Source: JBARRO01 sp049644265 (GTDB lineage Bacteria > Bacteroidota > Ignavibacteria > UBA10030). From it: a stretch of DNA of 64,000 bases. The stretch covers positions 37,732-101,731 of the forward strand of contig JBARRO010000005.1 in assembly GCA_049644265.1 (NCBI GenBank), written 5' to 3'. The translations under genes were made by a program, and so were the position numbers. The notes beneath the pieces were generated by a model. The model was not told where the DNA came from, did no database searches, and was given only the letters and a program-made list of their open reading frames with translations. Shown here in pieces: positions 1-7,765 of this stretch; position 1 is the stretch's first letter; every line of letters starts with the position of its first letter.

Positions 1-323
1 CGAGCGGTGAGTTGAATCTTCAACGGAACGCTTGAGCGGACACGAACGGTCTGCTCGGCAACAAGGAGGGAGTCGGAGAATACCTGGACGTCGTACGCCC
101 CGAACGGGACGCCGCGGATCGTGTGCTGTTCATTCGGCTTCACCGACCGCCCAAGGACAACCGAGCGGCTCGTGATCTCAACGAACCTTACGTCGAGGGA
201 TTTTTCGAGGTCCGACGACTGATCCGAGATCGTCATGACGATCGTCCCTTGCGATTCCTGCGCAATGGAAAAGGAACAGAAAAGCGAAAGTAGAAAGATG
301 GAAAGCGAAACTCGTTGACTCAT
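1..323 (-). CDS. Exported protein, N-terminal part; probable TonB-receptor-type prefix domain (partial)
   Basis: The reading frame is open from an ATG at 323 to the window edge (107 codons), so the C-terminus lies outside. Residues 1-22 form a clear signal peptide: a basic start, a Leu/Phe/Ser-rich core and a likely cut after Ile-Ala-Gln. What follows is a beta-rich stretch with the pattern of a carboxypeptidase-regulatory or PEGA-like domain (a valine-rich run, then RGVPFGAYDVQVF, then further alternating strands). In Bacteroidota such a domain often precedes a TonB-dependent receptor or sits in other surface proteins. The family is an inference from fold pattern; only the export signal is plain. 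It is divergent from the AraC gene to its right. Confidence 0.6.
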   Translation of the reverse strand, partial: MSQRVSLSIFLLSLFCSFSIAQESQGTIVMTISDQSSDLEKSLDVRFVEITSRSVVLGRSVKPNEQHTIRGVPFGAYDVQVFSDSLLVAEQTVRVRSSVPLKIQLTA

Positions 324-478
324 TGGACCTTCAATATTGATTCGGCGTATAGTACTAAACTCAGTGCGCAAAAACAATCACCACGCTTTATCTCTCTCGG
401 CGTTCTCCGCCCGCCAGAGCAAGAACAGTGAGATTTTTCTTGCTTCTTAACGCCCGAAGCTTAAATTCACAGACAAGC

Positions 479-522
479 ACTCCCCTTCTATCCCTCTCCC
501 CTGCTCCCCTGCTTCATTCCAA
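479..522. repeat. C-rich short-motif repeat (CCCCTGCTCC type)
   Basis: A pyrimidine-rich tract built from approximate copies of CTCCCCTGCT lies in the 226-base spacer between the partial exported protein and the AraC gene. Similar tracts occur at 58445-58490 and, in opposite orientation, at 57777-57805. Nothing else is evident in this spacer. Confidence 0.45.
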
Positions 523-549
523 ATCCCCCTCTGTCTTATCAGTTTGCAT

Positions 550-849
550 ATGGTCGACAGAGCAACAAAATACATTGACGAACATTACGACGAAATCCAG
601 ACAGTCCAGGACGTCGCGGCGGCATTGAAGTGTCCCTACCATTCCTTGCGAAAGGCGTTTGCGCAGGAGATCGGCATGCCGATGCAGAATTATTTGCACC
701 GGGTGCGAGTGCGGGCGGCAAAAGTTCTCATGAAGAAAAGCACCCTGAAACTCTACGCCATTGCGCGTCAGGTGGGATATTCGAGCGATAATTCCCTCCG
801 CCGGCACTGGAAGAAATTTTACGGGCGGTGCCCGGGCAGGCGCTCATGA
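550..849 (+). CDS. Stand-alone AraC-family helix-turn-helix regulator
   Basis: This 99-residue protein is just the double helix-turn-helix DNA-binding module of the AraC family, with no sensor domain. The pattern is visible: a first HTH around residues 16-45 (VAAALKCPYHSLRKAF), and a second near 68-92 with the IARQVGYSSDNSLRRHWKKFYG signature that typically closes AraC proteins. I chose the ATG at 550; a TTG at 544 is also in frame. It lies just upstream of, and reads in the same direction as, the redoxin/C39/precursor genes, so it may control them. That role is inferred from position only. It should act in the cytoplasm as a DNA-binding protein. Confidence 0.75.
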   Translation: MVDRATKYIDEHYDEIQTVQDVAAALKCPYHSLRKAFAQEIGMPMQNYLHRVRVRAAKVLMKKSTLKLYAIARQVGYSSDNSLRRHWKKFYGRCPGRRS

Positions 850-908
850 ATTCCTCGGGTCAATTTTGTTTCTCAGCTCTGCTTCTCAACAATCGCCGAT
901 GAATATGC

Positions 909-937
909 TTGATTATTCCGCGCCGGGATGTGATATT
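909..937 (+). promoter_or_regulatory. Possible sigma70-like promoter for the redoxin-C39 pair
   Basis: TTGATT (909-914) and GATATT (932-937) are separated by 17 bases, about 35 bases ahead of the redoxin start at 973. The match is fair but common by chance, so this is tentative. Confidence 0.3.
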
Positions 938-972
938 CGCAAGTAGAAACATTGTTCGTCAGGAGGGGGAAG

Positions 973-1497
973 TTGCAAAAGAATTTGTTAGCTGGCGTCT
1001 TACTACTGGGACTTGTTGTCCTTCCGATATCCGCCGTCTGGATCCTCCACGGCGAATTCACCAATCGATCCCCCGCACCCGGAACAAGAATCCCGTCCCT
1101 CATTCTGTCTACCCGGGATGGAAGTACATTTGCGCTCGGAGATTTCATCGGAAAGCGTGGACTGATCTTCTTCTTTACGGTAGAATGCTCCCATTGTCGA
1201 AAGGAATTCTCAAATCTGACGTCTCTCTACCCGCAGTACGCCAAAGACCTTCGCTTTTTCTTTGTTTCCCTTAGCGAGGTTGCTGATACCCGGGTTTTTC
1301 TCGGAATCAACGAGTCGACGAGGCCGGTGTTCTACTATAATAGTAGGAATGCGGGAAACGCTATTGATTTGAGCCTTGTCCCCACATTGTATTTGGTTGA
1401 TGAGGGATTGATTCTTAGGAGCAAATATGTCGGCGAACGATCACTGGAAGGGGATAAGCAAATCATTGAGGAGTTCATTCATGACTCCGCACGTTAA
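973..1497 (+). CDS. Membrane-anchored thioredoxin-like (redoxin/TlpA-type) protein
   Basis: A 174-residue protein with an N-terminal membrane segment (about residues 5-26) and a thioredoxin-like domain facing the periplasm. The active-site motif is C72-S-H-C75 in the stretch FFFTVECSHCRKEF, and the cis-proline of the fold is P137 (LVPTLYLV). I start it at the TTG at 973 because AGGAGG at 961-966 sits at ideal spacing; an in-frame TTG at 952 has no such site. Its 3' end overlaps the C39 protease gene by 17 bases, so the two are translationally coupled. Given that partner and the Cys-rich precursor downstream, a role in forming or isomerising the peptide's disulfides is likely, but inferred. 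General TlpA-like reductase activity is the alternative. Confidence 0.82.
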   Translation: MQKNLLAGVLLLGLVVLPISAVWILHGEFTNRSPAPGTRIPSLILSTRDGSTFALGDFIGKRGLIFFFTVECSHCRKEFSNLTSLYPQYAKDLRFFFVSLSEVADTRVFLGINESTRPVFYYNSRNAGNAIDLSLVPTLYLVDEGLILRSKYVGERSLEGDKQIIEEFIHDSAR

Positions 1498-2029
1498 AGG
1501 AAATCTTCCTTCGAAGCCACCGGGAAAAGCCCTTGCACTGATTTTCGTGGTGGCAGGCTCGGCAGCTCTACTCGCAGCAGCCATTTCGGTAAGGATTGCC
1601 ACCAAGGAGAACCGAAAAGATTTTATCCTGCAAGAGAGGGCAAACACCTGCGGAGTAGCTGCAATGAAGATGGTGCTCGACGCATATGGAATCCATCGGA
1701 CCATGGCAGACATTGAGAGTGAATTGCGGCCGTCACAAAAAGGTCTGAGCATGCTTGCCTTAAAGCGTTTCGCGCAGCAAACCGGCCTGTTTGTTCAAGG
1801 ATGGCGGTTGTCCGCGGAGGAACTGAGCACTATCCCAAAGCCGGCCGTGCTATTCGTCCAAGGCTCGCATTACTGTATCCTCGATAGCGTCGACCGATCG
1901 CAGTATTTCTTCCGGGATCCGGCGTTCGGTGCCATACAAATGACTGAGGAAGATCTCCAGAAAGTTTGGAACGGGGAAACTCTCGTTTTCTCAAACACGG
2001 TTCAGAACAAATTCGGAGAGGGTTTCTGA
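1481..2029 (+). CDS. Membrane-anchored C39 (double-glycine leader) peptidase without an ABC transporter
   Basis: A 182-residue protein: short cytoplasmic tail, one membrane helix (about 17-38), then a peptidase C39 domain that should lie in the periplasm. The catalytic set is complete: oxyanion Gln51, Cys57 in NTCGVAAMKMVL (six residues after Gln, as in bacteriocin transporters), His130 in GSHYCIL and Asp146 in RDPAF. In the best-known family members this domain is fused to an ABC exporter and cuts leaders after Gly-Gly; here it stands alone. The start at 1481 is set by GAGGAG just upstream; a longer in-frame start at 1427 lies deep inside the redoxin gene. The 17-base overlap with the redoxin gene, and the GG-leader peptide gene 313 bases downstream, argue that the peptide is its substrate. 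Confidence 0.85.
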   Translation: MTPHVKGNLPSKPPGKALALIFVVAGSAALLAAAISVRIATKENRKDFILQERANTCGVAAMKMVLDAYGIHRTMADIESELRPSQKGLSMLALKRFAQQTGLFVQGWRLSAEELSTIPKPAVLFVQGSHYCILDSVDRSQYFFRDPAFGAIQMTEEDLQKVWNGETLVFSNTVQNKFGEGF

Positions 2030-2048
2030 TGGCCCGCTGAAGAATTTG

Positions 2049-2123
2049 CCCACGGAAACACAGAAGAAGCGGAAGGAGTCCACACGCGTCTTTCTTTTCC
2101 GTGTGTTTCGCGTGTTTCGTGGT
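2049..2123. repeat. Dispersed inverted repeat, CACGGAAACACAG / GTGTTTCGTGG type
   Basis: Left arm at about 2049-2075 (CCACGGAAACACAGAAG...) and right arm at about 2096-2122 (TTCCGTGTGTTTCGCGTG...) face each other and could form an imperfect hairpin. It lies between the C39 gene and the peptide gene, and belongs to the same style of repeat as 8769-8884 and 14772-14852. A minus-strand reading frame over it encodes the KHAKHTEK-like artefact typical of such repeats. Confidence 0.6.
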
Positions 2124-2342
2124 CTCTTGTTTTTGGCGCGACAGTAAGGTCAGAAATATGCTGCGCAACCTGAACTTTTGTGGATCATCACCAAACCTTG
2201 CTCGCTGGTCTGTCAATTGACGATGGAAGCCCTGTGTGTGGTCGGCCCCCACATGCGGAGTGGAAATCCCGATGGGCAGAGGGCTGCAGCGGGCAAGAAC
2301 ATAACTCATCATCATTAACATATAATGGAAAAGGGGGAAGCC

Positions 2343-2627
2343 ATGAAAAACACAAAGAATCGAATTTGGGTTCTCTGTATTCTCTCCGCTATTCTTGTGA
2401 GCGGAGTGAATTTTGCTGCCGCGAAACCGGCCAATGTAGATCTTGGTCAGAATCGGGTCACGACGGCGATCATGCAGCAAGTCGACCACGGAGCCTTGCT
2501 CGGTGATGGAGAGCTCAACGCTGTCGTCGGAGGTGCGACGGGATGCGCCAGGTTCTACGGCTGCTATTATTGCTGTCTGGATTTGTGGATCATCGAGATT
2601 TGCGTCACGGTTTGTTTTCCGTGGTAA
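2343..2627 (+). CDS. Candidate precursor peptide: Sec signal, double-glycine leader and six-Cys core
   Basis: A 94-residue peptide in three parts. Residues 1-27 are a Sec signal (basic start, hydrophobic core, ends FAAA). Residues 28-64 are a leader ending in LLGDGELNAVVGG, the classic double-glycine pattern (hydrophobic, acidic, hydrophobic, then Gly63-Gly64). Residues 65-94 are a hydrophobic, aromatic core with six cysteines at 68, 74, 77, 78, 87 and 91, ending FPW. The ATG at 2343 has a GGGGGAAG ribosome site; an upstream ATG at 2325 would add six residues. A Rho-independent terminator follows directly. With the C39 protease and CxxC redoxin upstream, it reads as a secreted, disulfide-bonded bacteriocin-like or signalling peptide. 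The core matches no family I recognise. Known: C39 cuts after GG. Inferred: that this happens outside the inner membrane. Confidence 0.7.
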   Translation: MKNTKNRIWVLCILSAILVSGVNFAAAKPANVDLGQNRVTTAIMQQVDHGALLGDGELNAVVGGATGCARFYGCYYCCLDLWIIEICVTVCFPW

Positions 2628-2638
2628 ACTGAAGCGAG

Positions 2639-2681
2639 GAAGCTCTTCTCGGAGGTTCGGGAAGAGCTTTCTTCTCCTTTT
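2639..2681 (+). terminator. Rho-independent terminator after the precursor peptide gene
   Basis: A perfect 9-bp stem (AAGCTCTTC at 2640-2648, GAAGAGCTT at 2661-2669) with a 12-base loop is followed by a T-rich run to 2681. It starts only 12 bases after the peptide stop codon, so the peptide can be made from its own short transcript. Confidence 0.75.
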
Positions 2682-2721
2682 AATCCCACACTATCGAAGA
2701 ACTTTTTTTTGGAGTATATCC

Positions 2722-3315
2722 ATGGTTCGAGACGCAAGTCGCTTGAGTGTGGTCCTGGCGCATGTTCTTTTGTTCACAACAAAAACCGCCGGACAAATCC
2801 CTTCTGGGGGAAGCGACTTTGGATTCCTTGATCAGGTACACTGGGGGATGTCGCTCGAGGCGGCTCGGGACTCACTGAACTCGTTTCATCCTTCCCTCGC
2901 TCAAAGGCCGATGCCGAATCTTCCGCCTGACGATCCTGATAATCGCAGCCGTGCTGCCCGCCTGGGACTGCAGGAGACTTCTGACACTGTGTTGGTAGTT
3001 CCATTCGATCTCCTCGGTGAAAAAGCAAGGGCAACGTTGTTTTTCAGCATTGCCGGCAAGAGACTCTGTTCAGCATCGATTGCCGTGCAGGAAGCAACGG
3101 ATGAATTATTCAGAAAGGTGCTGAAAACCCTCGAACTCCGTCACGGACCCCCGTCGGACTATCAGAAGAAACAAGAAACAAAGCTGTTCTTTACATTCGA
3201 TTTCGAGTTACGGTCATGGAAGACCCAGTCTCAACTCATCGCCTTGGTGGATGTTCTCCTTAACGCATCCGTCCAAACATTCACGATTGATTACACCAAA
3301 CTCTTAGAAGAGTGA
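2722..3315 (+). CDS. Exported protein of unknown function in the peptide locus
   Basis: A 197-residue protein with an N-terminal signal (about residues 1-24, cut near TAG-Q). The mature part opens with LDQVHWGMSLEAARDSL, a motif style seen in many periplasmic proteins where a short helix follows a WGMS turn, and then has alternating strands and helices. It has one mature Cys (RLCSAS) and no catalytic motif that I recognise. Start at 2722: GGAG at 2711-2714 is well spaced, whereas the frame is open much further upstream only because it overlaps the peptide gene. It sits after the terminator and before the Yip1 gene. Immunity or accessory roles are possible but unsupported by sequence. Confidence 0.6.
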   Translation: MVRDASRLSVVLAHVLLFTTKTAGQIPSGGSDFGFLDQVHWGMSLEAARDSLNSFHPSLAQRPMPNLPPDDPDNRSRAARLGLQETSDTVLVVPFDLLGEKARATLFFSIAGKRLCSASIAVQEATDELFRKVLKTLELRHGPPSDYQKKQETKLFFTFDFELRSWKTQSQLIALVDVLLNASVQTFTIDYTKLLEE

Positions 3316-3384
3316 CTTAGAATCACTCCGCTCAAAGAAGATCTTTTTCCTGCTGGTCCATGTAATGAGGAAGGGGGATATGTC

Positions 3385-4035
3385 ATGCATGAGATGAGGG
3401 GCATCATAACGGCACCCTCCGAAACATTTTCCTTGATTGCCGCTGATCCGCGATGGAGATTGGCTTCAGTTGTGGTGACGTGTGGTTTAACGGCCCTTGC
3501 CTGGATAAAGACGTGCTTCGACAAAGGCTCCCTGTCCTTCGATTTGATTCTTTGGTGTGTTCTTTTTCTTATCTTATTCACTGTCCTGATACTTGTGACG
3601 CTGATTCTCGCTGCGTTTGTTTTTCTCAGTATTCACGCCTTTGTCCGATCGAACGAGCCGTCGTTTAAAACCATGTTTTCCGTCGTTGTTCACACTGGCA
3701 TTGTGTTTCTGCTTGGAGAAGTTGCCAACTTAGTGCTCGTCCGTCTGAACATCCTTGATCCGTCATCGTTTCCTGTCCCCAATCGCTTCCCGATGGGGCT
3801 CGACGTCTTTGCAATAGGAACTCACCTCCCTTCCGCGGCGGCAGTGATCCTCTACAGTTTCAATGTGTTCACACTTTGGTACTTTTCCATCCTGGGACTC
3901 GGAGTTTCGGTGGTCACCGGTCTCGGCAAAACAACCTGCCTTGCGATCGCATCCTCCGCGTGGCTTCTCGGCGTGGTCTTTATCATCTCGTTAGTAGTCG
4001 CACTCGGAGGAACGTCGCTCGGGATTAAATTCTGA
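3385..4035 (+). CDS. Yip1-like multi-pass membrane protein
   Basis: A 216-residue inner-membrane protein with about five hydrophobic segments (near residues 26-46, 53-82, 98-120, 150-172 and 185-208). The opening RGIITAPSETFSLIAADPRW is the typical start of bacterial Yip1/DUF1282-type proteins, where a Pro-x-x-x-F element precedes the first helix. The biochemical role of this family in bacteria is not settled. It closes the peptide locus 69 bases after the exported unknown, with AGGAAGGGGG upstream of the ATG. In such a setting an immunity or export-helper function is plausible but not shown. Confidence 0.65.
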   Translation: MHEMRGIITAPSETFSLIAADPRWRLASVVVTCGLTALAWIKTCFDKGSLSFDLILWCVLFLILFTVLILVTLILAAFVFLSIHAFVRSNEPSFKTMFSVVVHTGIVFLLGEVANLVLVRLNILDPSSFPVPNRFPMGLDVFAIGTHLPSAAAVILYSFNVFTLWYFSILGLGVSVVTGLGKTTCLAIASSAWLLGVVFIISLVVALGGTSLGIKF

Positions 4036-4261
4036 TCAATCGGTCGGAGCCTCATGATACACCGTGTGACTCTACCCTCCCACCTTCTCATGTGACTCTC
4101 TCATGCAACAAGTCTTGATTCCCGAGTGGGCTGCGTGCCTGTAAAGAGCCAGCCCCGAGTTGCTCCTCGTCCCTCTTTTCCGTACCATTCTCGCACCGAC
4201 TCACCTCCTGAACTGACGACCCCGAACCATCCGTTCGAAACTATTTGGCCAATCCCTCACT

Positions 4262-6754
4262 ATGAAGAAACGGAACAAATCCGCCTCGAAAGTCTCTGCT
4301 GGCAACTCGAATCCCGGAGTCGCTCTCGCATCCGCGTCTCCTCCCCGACCGCTTCCCGTCGAGAAACTGCGATGGCAGTGCGACCCGAACTCTCTGGGCG
4401 TGAAATCAACTGCCGACATCAAGCCGAGCCGTGAAATCATCGGGCAGGACCGGGCTCTCCGGGCCTTAAAGGTCGGCCTCGAAATGGCTCATTACGGCTA
4501 CAACATCTTCGTCACCGGCCTGTCCGGAACCGGTCGCACCACCACGATCAAGCGACTCCTCCAGGACTTTGAAAAGAAGCACGTCGACCTGAAAGACCAC
4601 TGCTATGTCTATAATTTCAAGAACCCCGATATGCCGATGGCAATTTCCCTTCCGGCGGGACAGGGAAAGGGCTTGAAGGAAGACATGGAGAATTTCATCA
4701 ACGAACTCCTGCGGGATATTCCCTCGGTTTATGAAAGCCAGCGATACCAACAGGAAAGAAAAACCATGGTCCAGCTGTTTCAGGACCGCCAGAAGAGCGT
4801 CCTTCAGGATTTTGAAAAGAGGGTGAAGTCGCAGGGGTTCGACCTGGTCCAGGTTCAGGTCGGCAACGCCATGCGCCCCGACATCGTACCGGTATTCAAC
4901 GGAGCTCCGTCTACGATGGATCAGCTCGAGGCCTCCGCGCAAAAAGGCGAAATTCCGAAGGATCAACTCGAAGCAGCCAAAGAACGTCTGGGCGAGCTGG
5001 AAAAGCAAATGTCCACGGTGTTCCGGGAACTGCGGAACATCGAGAAGAAAGTACAGCGCTCCCTGGAGGAGCTCGAAGAAAAGCTCGTGATGCCGATCGT
5101 CGACGCCGCCGTGAAGATCCTGAAAACGACGTACGACAGCCCCAAAGTACACGCCTACCTCGACGAAATCCGAACGGACGTTCGCGAAAACCTCGAGCGA
5201 TTCCGGCGTCAATTGGCTCCCCCTTCAACACAGGAGGACGGCGAAGAAAACGCGGAAGACCAGTTCACGGAATTCCGGGTAAACGTCCTGGTTGACAATT
5301 CCGAAACACAACATGTTCCGATTGTGATCGAGACAAACCCGAAATACAAGAACGTGTTCGGCACGGTGGACCGTGAACTGGAAAAAGGCGGTGTCTGGCG
5401 AACGGATTTCACCCACATCAAGGCCGGGTCACTTCTTCATGCCGACGGCGGTTACCTGGTCCTCAACGCTCTCGATACGCTCATCGAACCCGGTGTATGG
5501 CAGGATTTGAAGCGAACGTTACGAACTGGAATGGTCGATATTCAGACCTACGAACCGATGTTCGGGTTTGCACCGTCGGGGATGAAACCGGAACCCATCA
5601 CCCTGCACCTAAAAGTGATCATGATCGGGGAGACGGATCTCTACTTTCTTCTCTACAGCAGGGACGACGATTTCAAGAAGATCTTCAAGATCAGGGCCGA
5701 CTTCGACGTCGAAATGGTGAAAAACTCCGAAACGGTTTCCAAGTACCTGAGCTTTATCAAGATGATTTGCGACGACGAACACCTCATGCCCTTCGCGGCC
5801 TCGGCGCTTGCACAAATCGTCGAGTTTGGGGTTCGGCTTGCCGGCAGGCAGGAAAAGCTTTCTACGCGATTCAACGTCATTGCCGATGTCGCCCGTGAGG
5901 CCAATTACTGGGCATCGAAAGCTCAGGCGAAGTCCGTATCCGCCGAACACGTGGAAAAGGCGATCAAGGAGCGGGAGTACCGGGTGAAATTGGTCGAGGA
6001 CAAGCTTCAGGAACTGATCGAGGATGGGACCATCATGATCGATACCGACGGCGCTGTCGTCGGTCAGGTCAACGGTCTGTCGGTCTATGACGTCGGCGAA
6101 CATGCATTCGGAAAACCGTCGCGGATCACCGCAAAGACTTCACTCGGCCGCGCCGGCGTCATCAACATCGAGCGCGATGCGGAACTCAGCGGTCCAACGC
6201 ACAACAAGGGCGTCGCAATTCTCAGCGGCTTTCTGCGCAGCAGGTTCGCACAGAACAAACCGCTTATCATGGACGCCAGTATCACGTTTGAACAGTCGTA
6301 TGGCGGCGTCGACGGCGATAGTGCTTCGTCCACCGAGATCTATGCGATCCTCTCCAGTCTTGCCGAAATACCGCTCCGGCAGGACATCGCGATAACCGGG
6401 TCGGTTAACCAGAAAGGGGAAGTTCAACCGATCGGCGGGGTGAACCTGAAGATCGAAGGATTCTTCGATGTCTGCAAAGCGCGCGGATTCACGGGCAGGC
6501 AGGGAGTCATCATCCCGCACCAGAACATCAAAGATCTGATGCTCCGGGAAGAAGTCTACGCGGTGGTCAAACAAAAGAAATTCAATATCTATGCGGTAAA
6601 GACCGTCGACGAAGGAATTGAGATTCTCACAGGAACAAAAGCGGGGAAACAACGATCCAACGGATCGTTTGAGCCGGGTACGGTGAACTTCCTGGCTGAC
6701 CGAAAACTGTTAAAGTATGCGGAAGAGTGGAAACGCTTCGAAGCGAGGACTTGA
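4262..6754 (+). CDS. Lon-like ATP-dependent protease (AAA plus S16 domain)
   Basis: An 830-residue cytoplasmic protease of the Lon-related group that includes E. coli YcbZ, not classical LonA. Order of parts: an N-terminal segment, an AAA nucleotide-binding core whose Walker A is GLSGTGRTT (residues 86-94, Arg in place of the usual Lys), a long helical, coiled-coil insert (about 130-300, rich in Glu/Lys/Gln), and a C-terminal S16 protease domain. The catalytic Ser687 (GDSASS) and Lys730 (GGVNLKIEG) are exactly 43 residues apart, as in Lon. It stands alone between the peptide locus and a barrel protein gene. It probably degrades or remodels proteins; substrates cannot be read from sequence. 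Confidence 0.9.
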   Translation: MKKRNKSASKVSAGNSNPGVALASASPPRPLPVEKLRWQCDPNSLGVKSTADIKPSREIIGQDRALRALKVGLEMAHYGYNIFVTGLSGTGRTTTIKRLLQDFEKKHVDLKDHCYVYNFKNPDMPMAISLPAGQGKGLKEDMENFINELLRDIPSVYESQRYQQERKTMVQLFQDRQKSVLQDFEKRVKSQGFDLVQVQVGNAMRPDIVPVFNGAPSTMDQLEASAQKGEIPKDQLEAAKERLGELEKQMSTVFRELRNIEKKVQRSLEELEEKLVMPIVDAAVKILKTTYDSPKVHAYLDEIRTDVRENLERFRRQLAPPSTQEDGEENAEDQFTEFRVNVLVDNSETQHVPIVIETNPKYKNVFGTVDRELEKGGVWRTDFTHIKAGSLLHADGGYLVLNALDTLIEPGVWQDLKRTLRTGMVDIQTYEPMFGFAPSGMKPEPITLHLKVIMIGETDLYFLLYSRDDDFKKIFKIRADFDVEMVKNSETVSKYLSFIKMICDDEHLMPFAASALAQIVEFGVRLAGRQEKLSTRFNVIADVAREANYWASKAQAKSVSAEHVEKAIKEREYRVKLVEDKLQELIEDGTIMIDTDGAVVGQVNGLSVYDVGEHAFGKPSRITAKTSLGRAGVINIERDAELSGPTHNKGVAILSGFLRSRFAQNKPLIMDASITFEQSYGGVDGDSASSTEIYAILSSLAEIPLRQDIAITGSVNQKGEVQPIGGVNLKIEGFFDVCKARGFTGRQGVIIPHQNIKDLMLREEVYAVVKQKKFNIYAVKTVDEGIEILTGTKAGKQRSNGSFEPGTVNFLADRKLLKYAEEWKRFEART

Positions 6755-6757
6755 GTG

Positions 6758-6975
6758 GAAGCATTACGCAGAGATAACGGAGAAGAACAGAGGACTCGCA
6801 GAAAAGAAGCGTTTTTTTGGTTAGTTACTTTAGAAAACAAAAAAACGTGACCTCTGTGTTCACCGCGGCTTCTGTGAAATGCTCCCGGAGAGTGCAGAGA
6901 AAAGAACCATCCTACAATCTCCTGGTCCTAAACCTCTGTGATCTCTGCTGTTCCCTGTGTCCTCTGTGAAATGCT
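6758..6975. repeat. Composite CACAGAGG-type repeat region
   Basis: The spacer after the Lon-like gene is filled with approximate copies of CACAGAGG/CCTCTGTG motifs. Left arm at about 6758-6805 (ACGCAGAGATAACGGAG...) faces right-arm copies at about 6846-6890 and 6930-6974 (CCTCTGTGTTC, CCTCTGTGAAATGC). AAATGC is repeated at the end of both right-arm units. It is probably transcribed as imperfect hairpins. Confidence 0.55.
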
Positions 6976-7041
6976 TTTAAACCGGAATAGTCGTATCTTT
7001 TTGCGGTAGGTTTTCCAAGAAAAGACCGAAAGGGCAATCTC

Positions 7042-7656
7042 ATGATGAAAGGACTGATTCTTGCAGTAGCCATCGGCAGCATCGCAATCGCGCAGGAATC
7101 TCATCGATTCTCGATTTCGCCCATCGCTGCCGTCAGCCGGTATGTCCTGGACGATCATATCACGATCGGACCGATGATCGGAGTTCGATTTCAATCGCGG
7201 GAATTCAGCTCGAACGCCGTGGGAGTGTCGCTCGGGGTAATCCTTCGACCCAACGGCTTCGTGGAGTACGGCTCCGAACCGTTCACCTATCACGACCCCC
7301 AACCCCTGTATCAGCTGCAACCGCCGTTGGCAAGCAGAGTGATGCGTCAAACGCGGTTCGGACTCGGCCTGGGATTTTTTGGCTTCGACTGGCGGACCTA
7401 TCTGGCTGACGGGGACATCCGACCCTACGTGGGAGCCGGAGCTTCATTGATTGGGTGGCCTTCGGCAAGCAGCTACGCCGGAACGATCAGCCCCGACATC
7501 CACGCCGGCGTTGATGTTCATCTCTCACGCGGCGTCAACGCATTCGCCGAAGCACAGTATCTCTTCGGCTCGCCGACTCTGTTTGGATCCTCCGGTTCGA
7601 GCTTATCGAATATTACAACGCTGGCGCTTGGTATAAGCTTCGCGCCCCGTTGGTAG
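7042..7656 (+). CDS. Probable outer-membrane beta-barrel protein
   Basis: A 204-residue protein with a short signal peptide (residues 1-18, ending IAIAQ) followed by alternating amphipathic strands such as VSLGVILRPNGFVEYG, RFGLGLGFFGFDWRTY and IRPYVGAGASLIGW. It ends LALGISFAPRW, a terminal strand with an aromatic last residue, as expected for barrel insertion by BAM. It resembles the OmpA/Opa-like small barrels of about eight strands. No ligand or enzymatic motif is visible. It is followed in the same direction by the potassium channel gene, 109 bases on. Confidence 0.7.
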   Translation: MMKGLILAVAIGSIAIAQESHRFSISPIAAVSRYVLDDHITIGPMIGVRFQSREFSSNAVGVSLGVILRPNGFVEYGSEPFTYHDPQPLYQLQPPLASRVMRQTRFGLGLGFFGFDWRTYLADGDIRPYVGAGASLIGWPSASSYAGTISPDIHAGVDVHLSRGVNAFAEAQYLFGSPTLFGSSGSSLSNITTLALGISFAPRW

Positions 7657-7765
7657 ATCAAGATTCCAAAGGGCTCCGGAAATCCCCTCGGGTGTTTCCT
7701 TTCGTCGATTGTTCTCCAGCTGACCTTCCCGGGTTAGCCATTGTTCTGGATTTCTTCAATCCCTC

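Noticed and set aside
2321..2326. TATAAT just before the precursor gene
   Set aside because: Transcription from it would start within the ribosome site, and no -35 box is at the right distance.
1830..2489. Long minus-strand reading frame (219 codons)
   Set aside because: It is antisense to the C39 and precursor genes and crosses a repeat that gives KHAKHTEK; composition is not protein-like.
2443..2721. Upstream extension of the exported unknown (frame opens at 2443)
   Set aside because: It overlaps the precursor gene and terminator in another frame; the signal peptide and ribosome site place the start at 2722.
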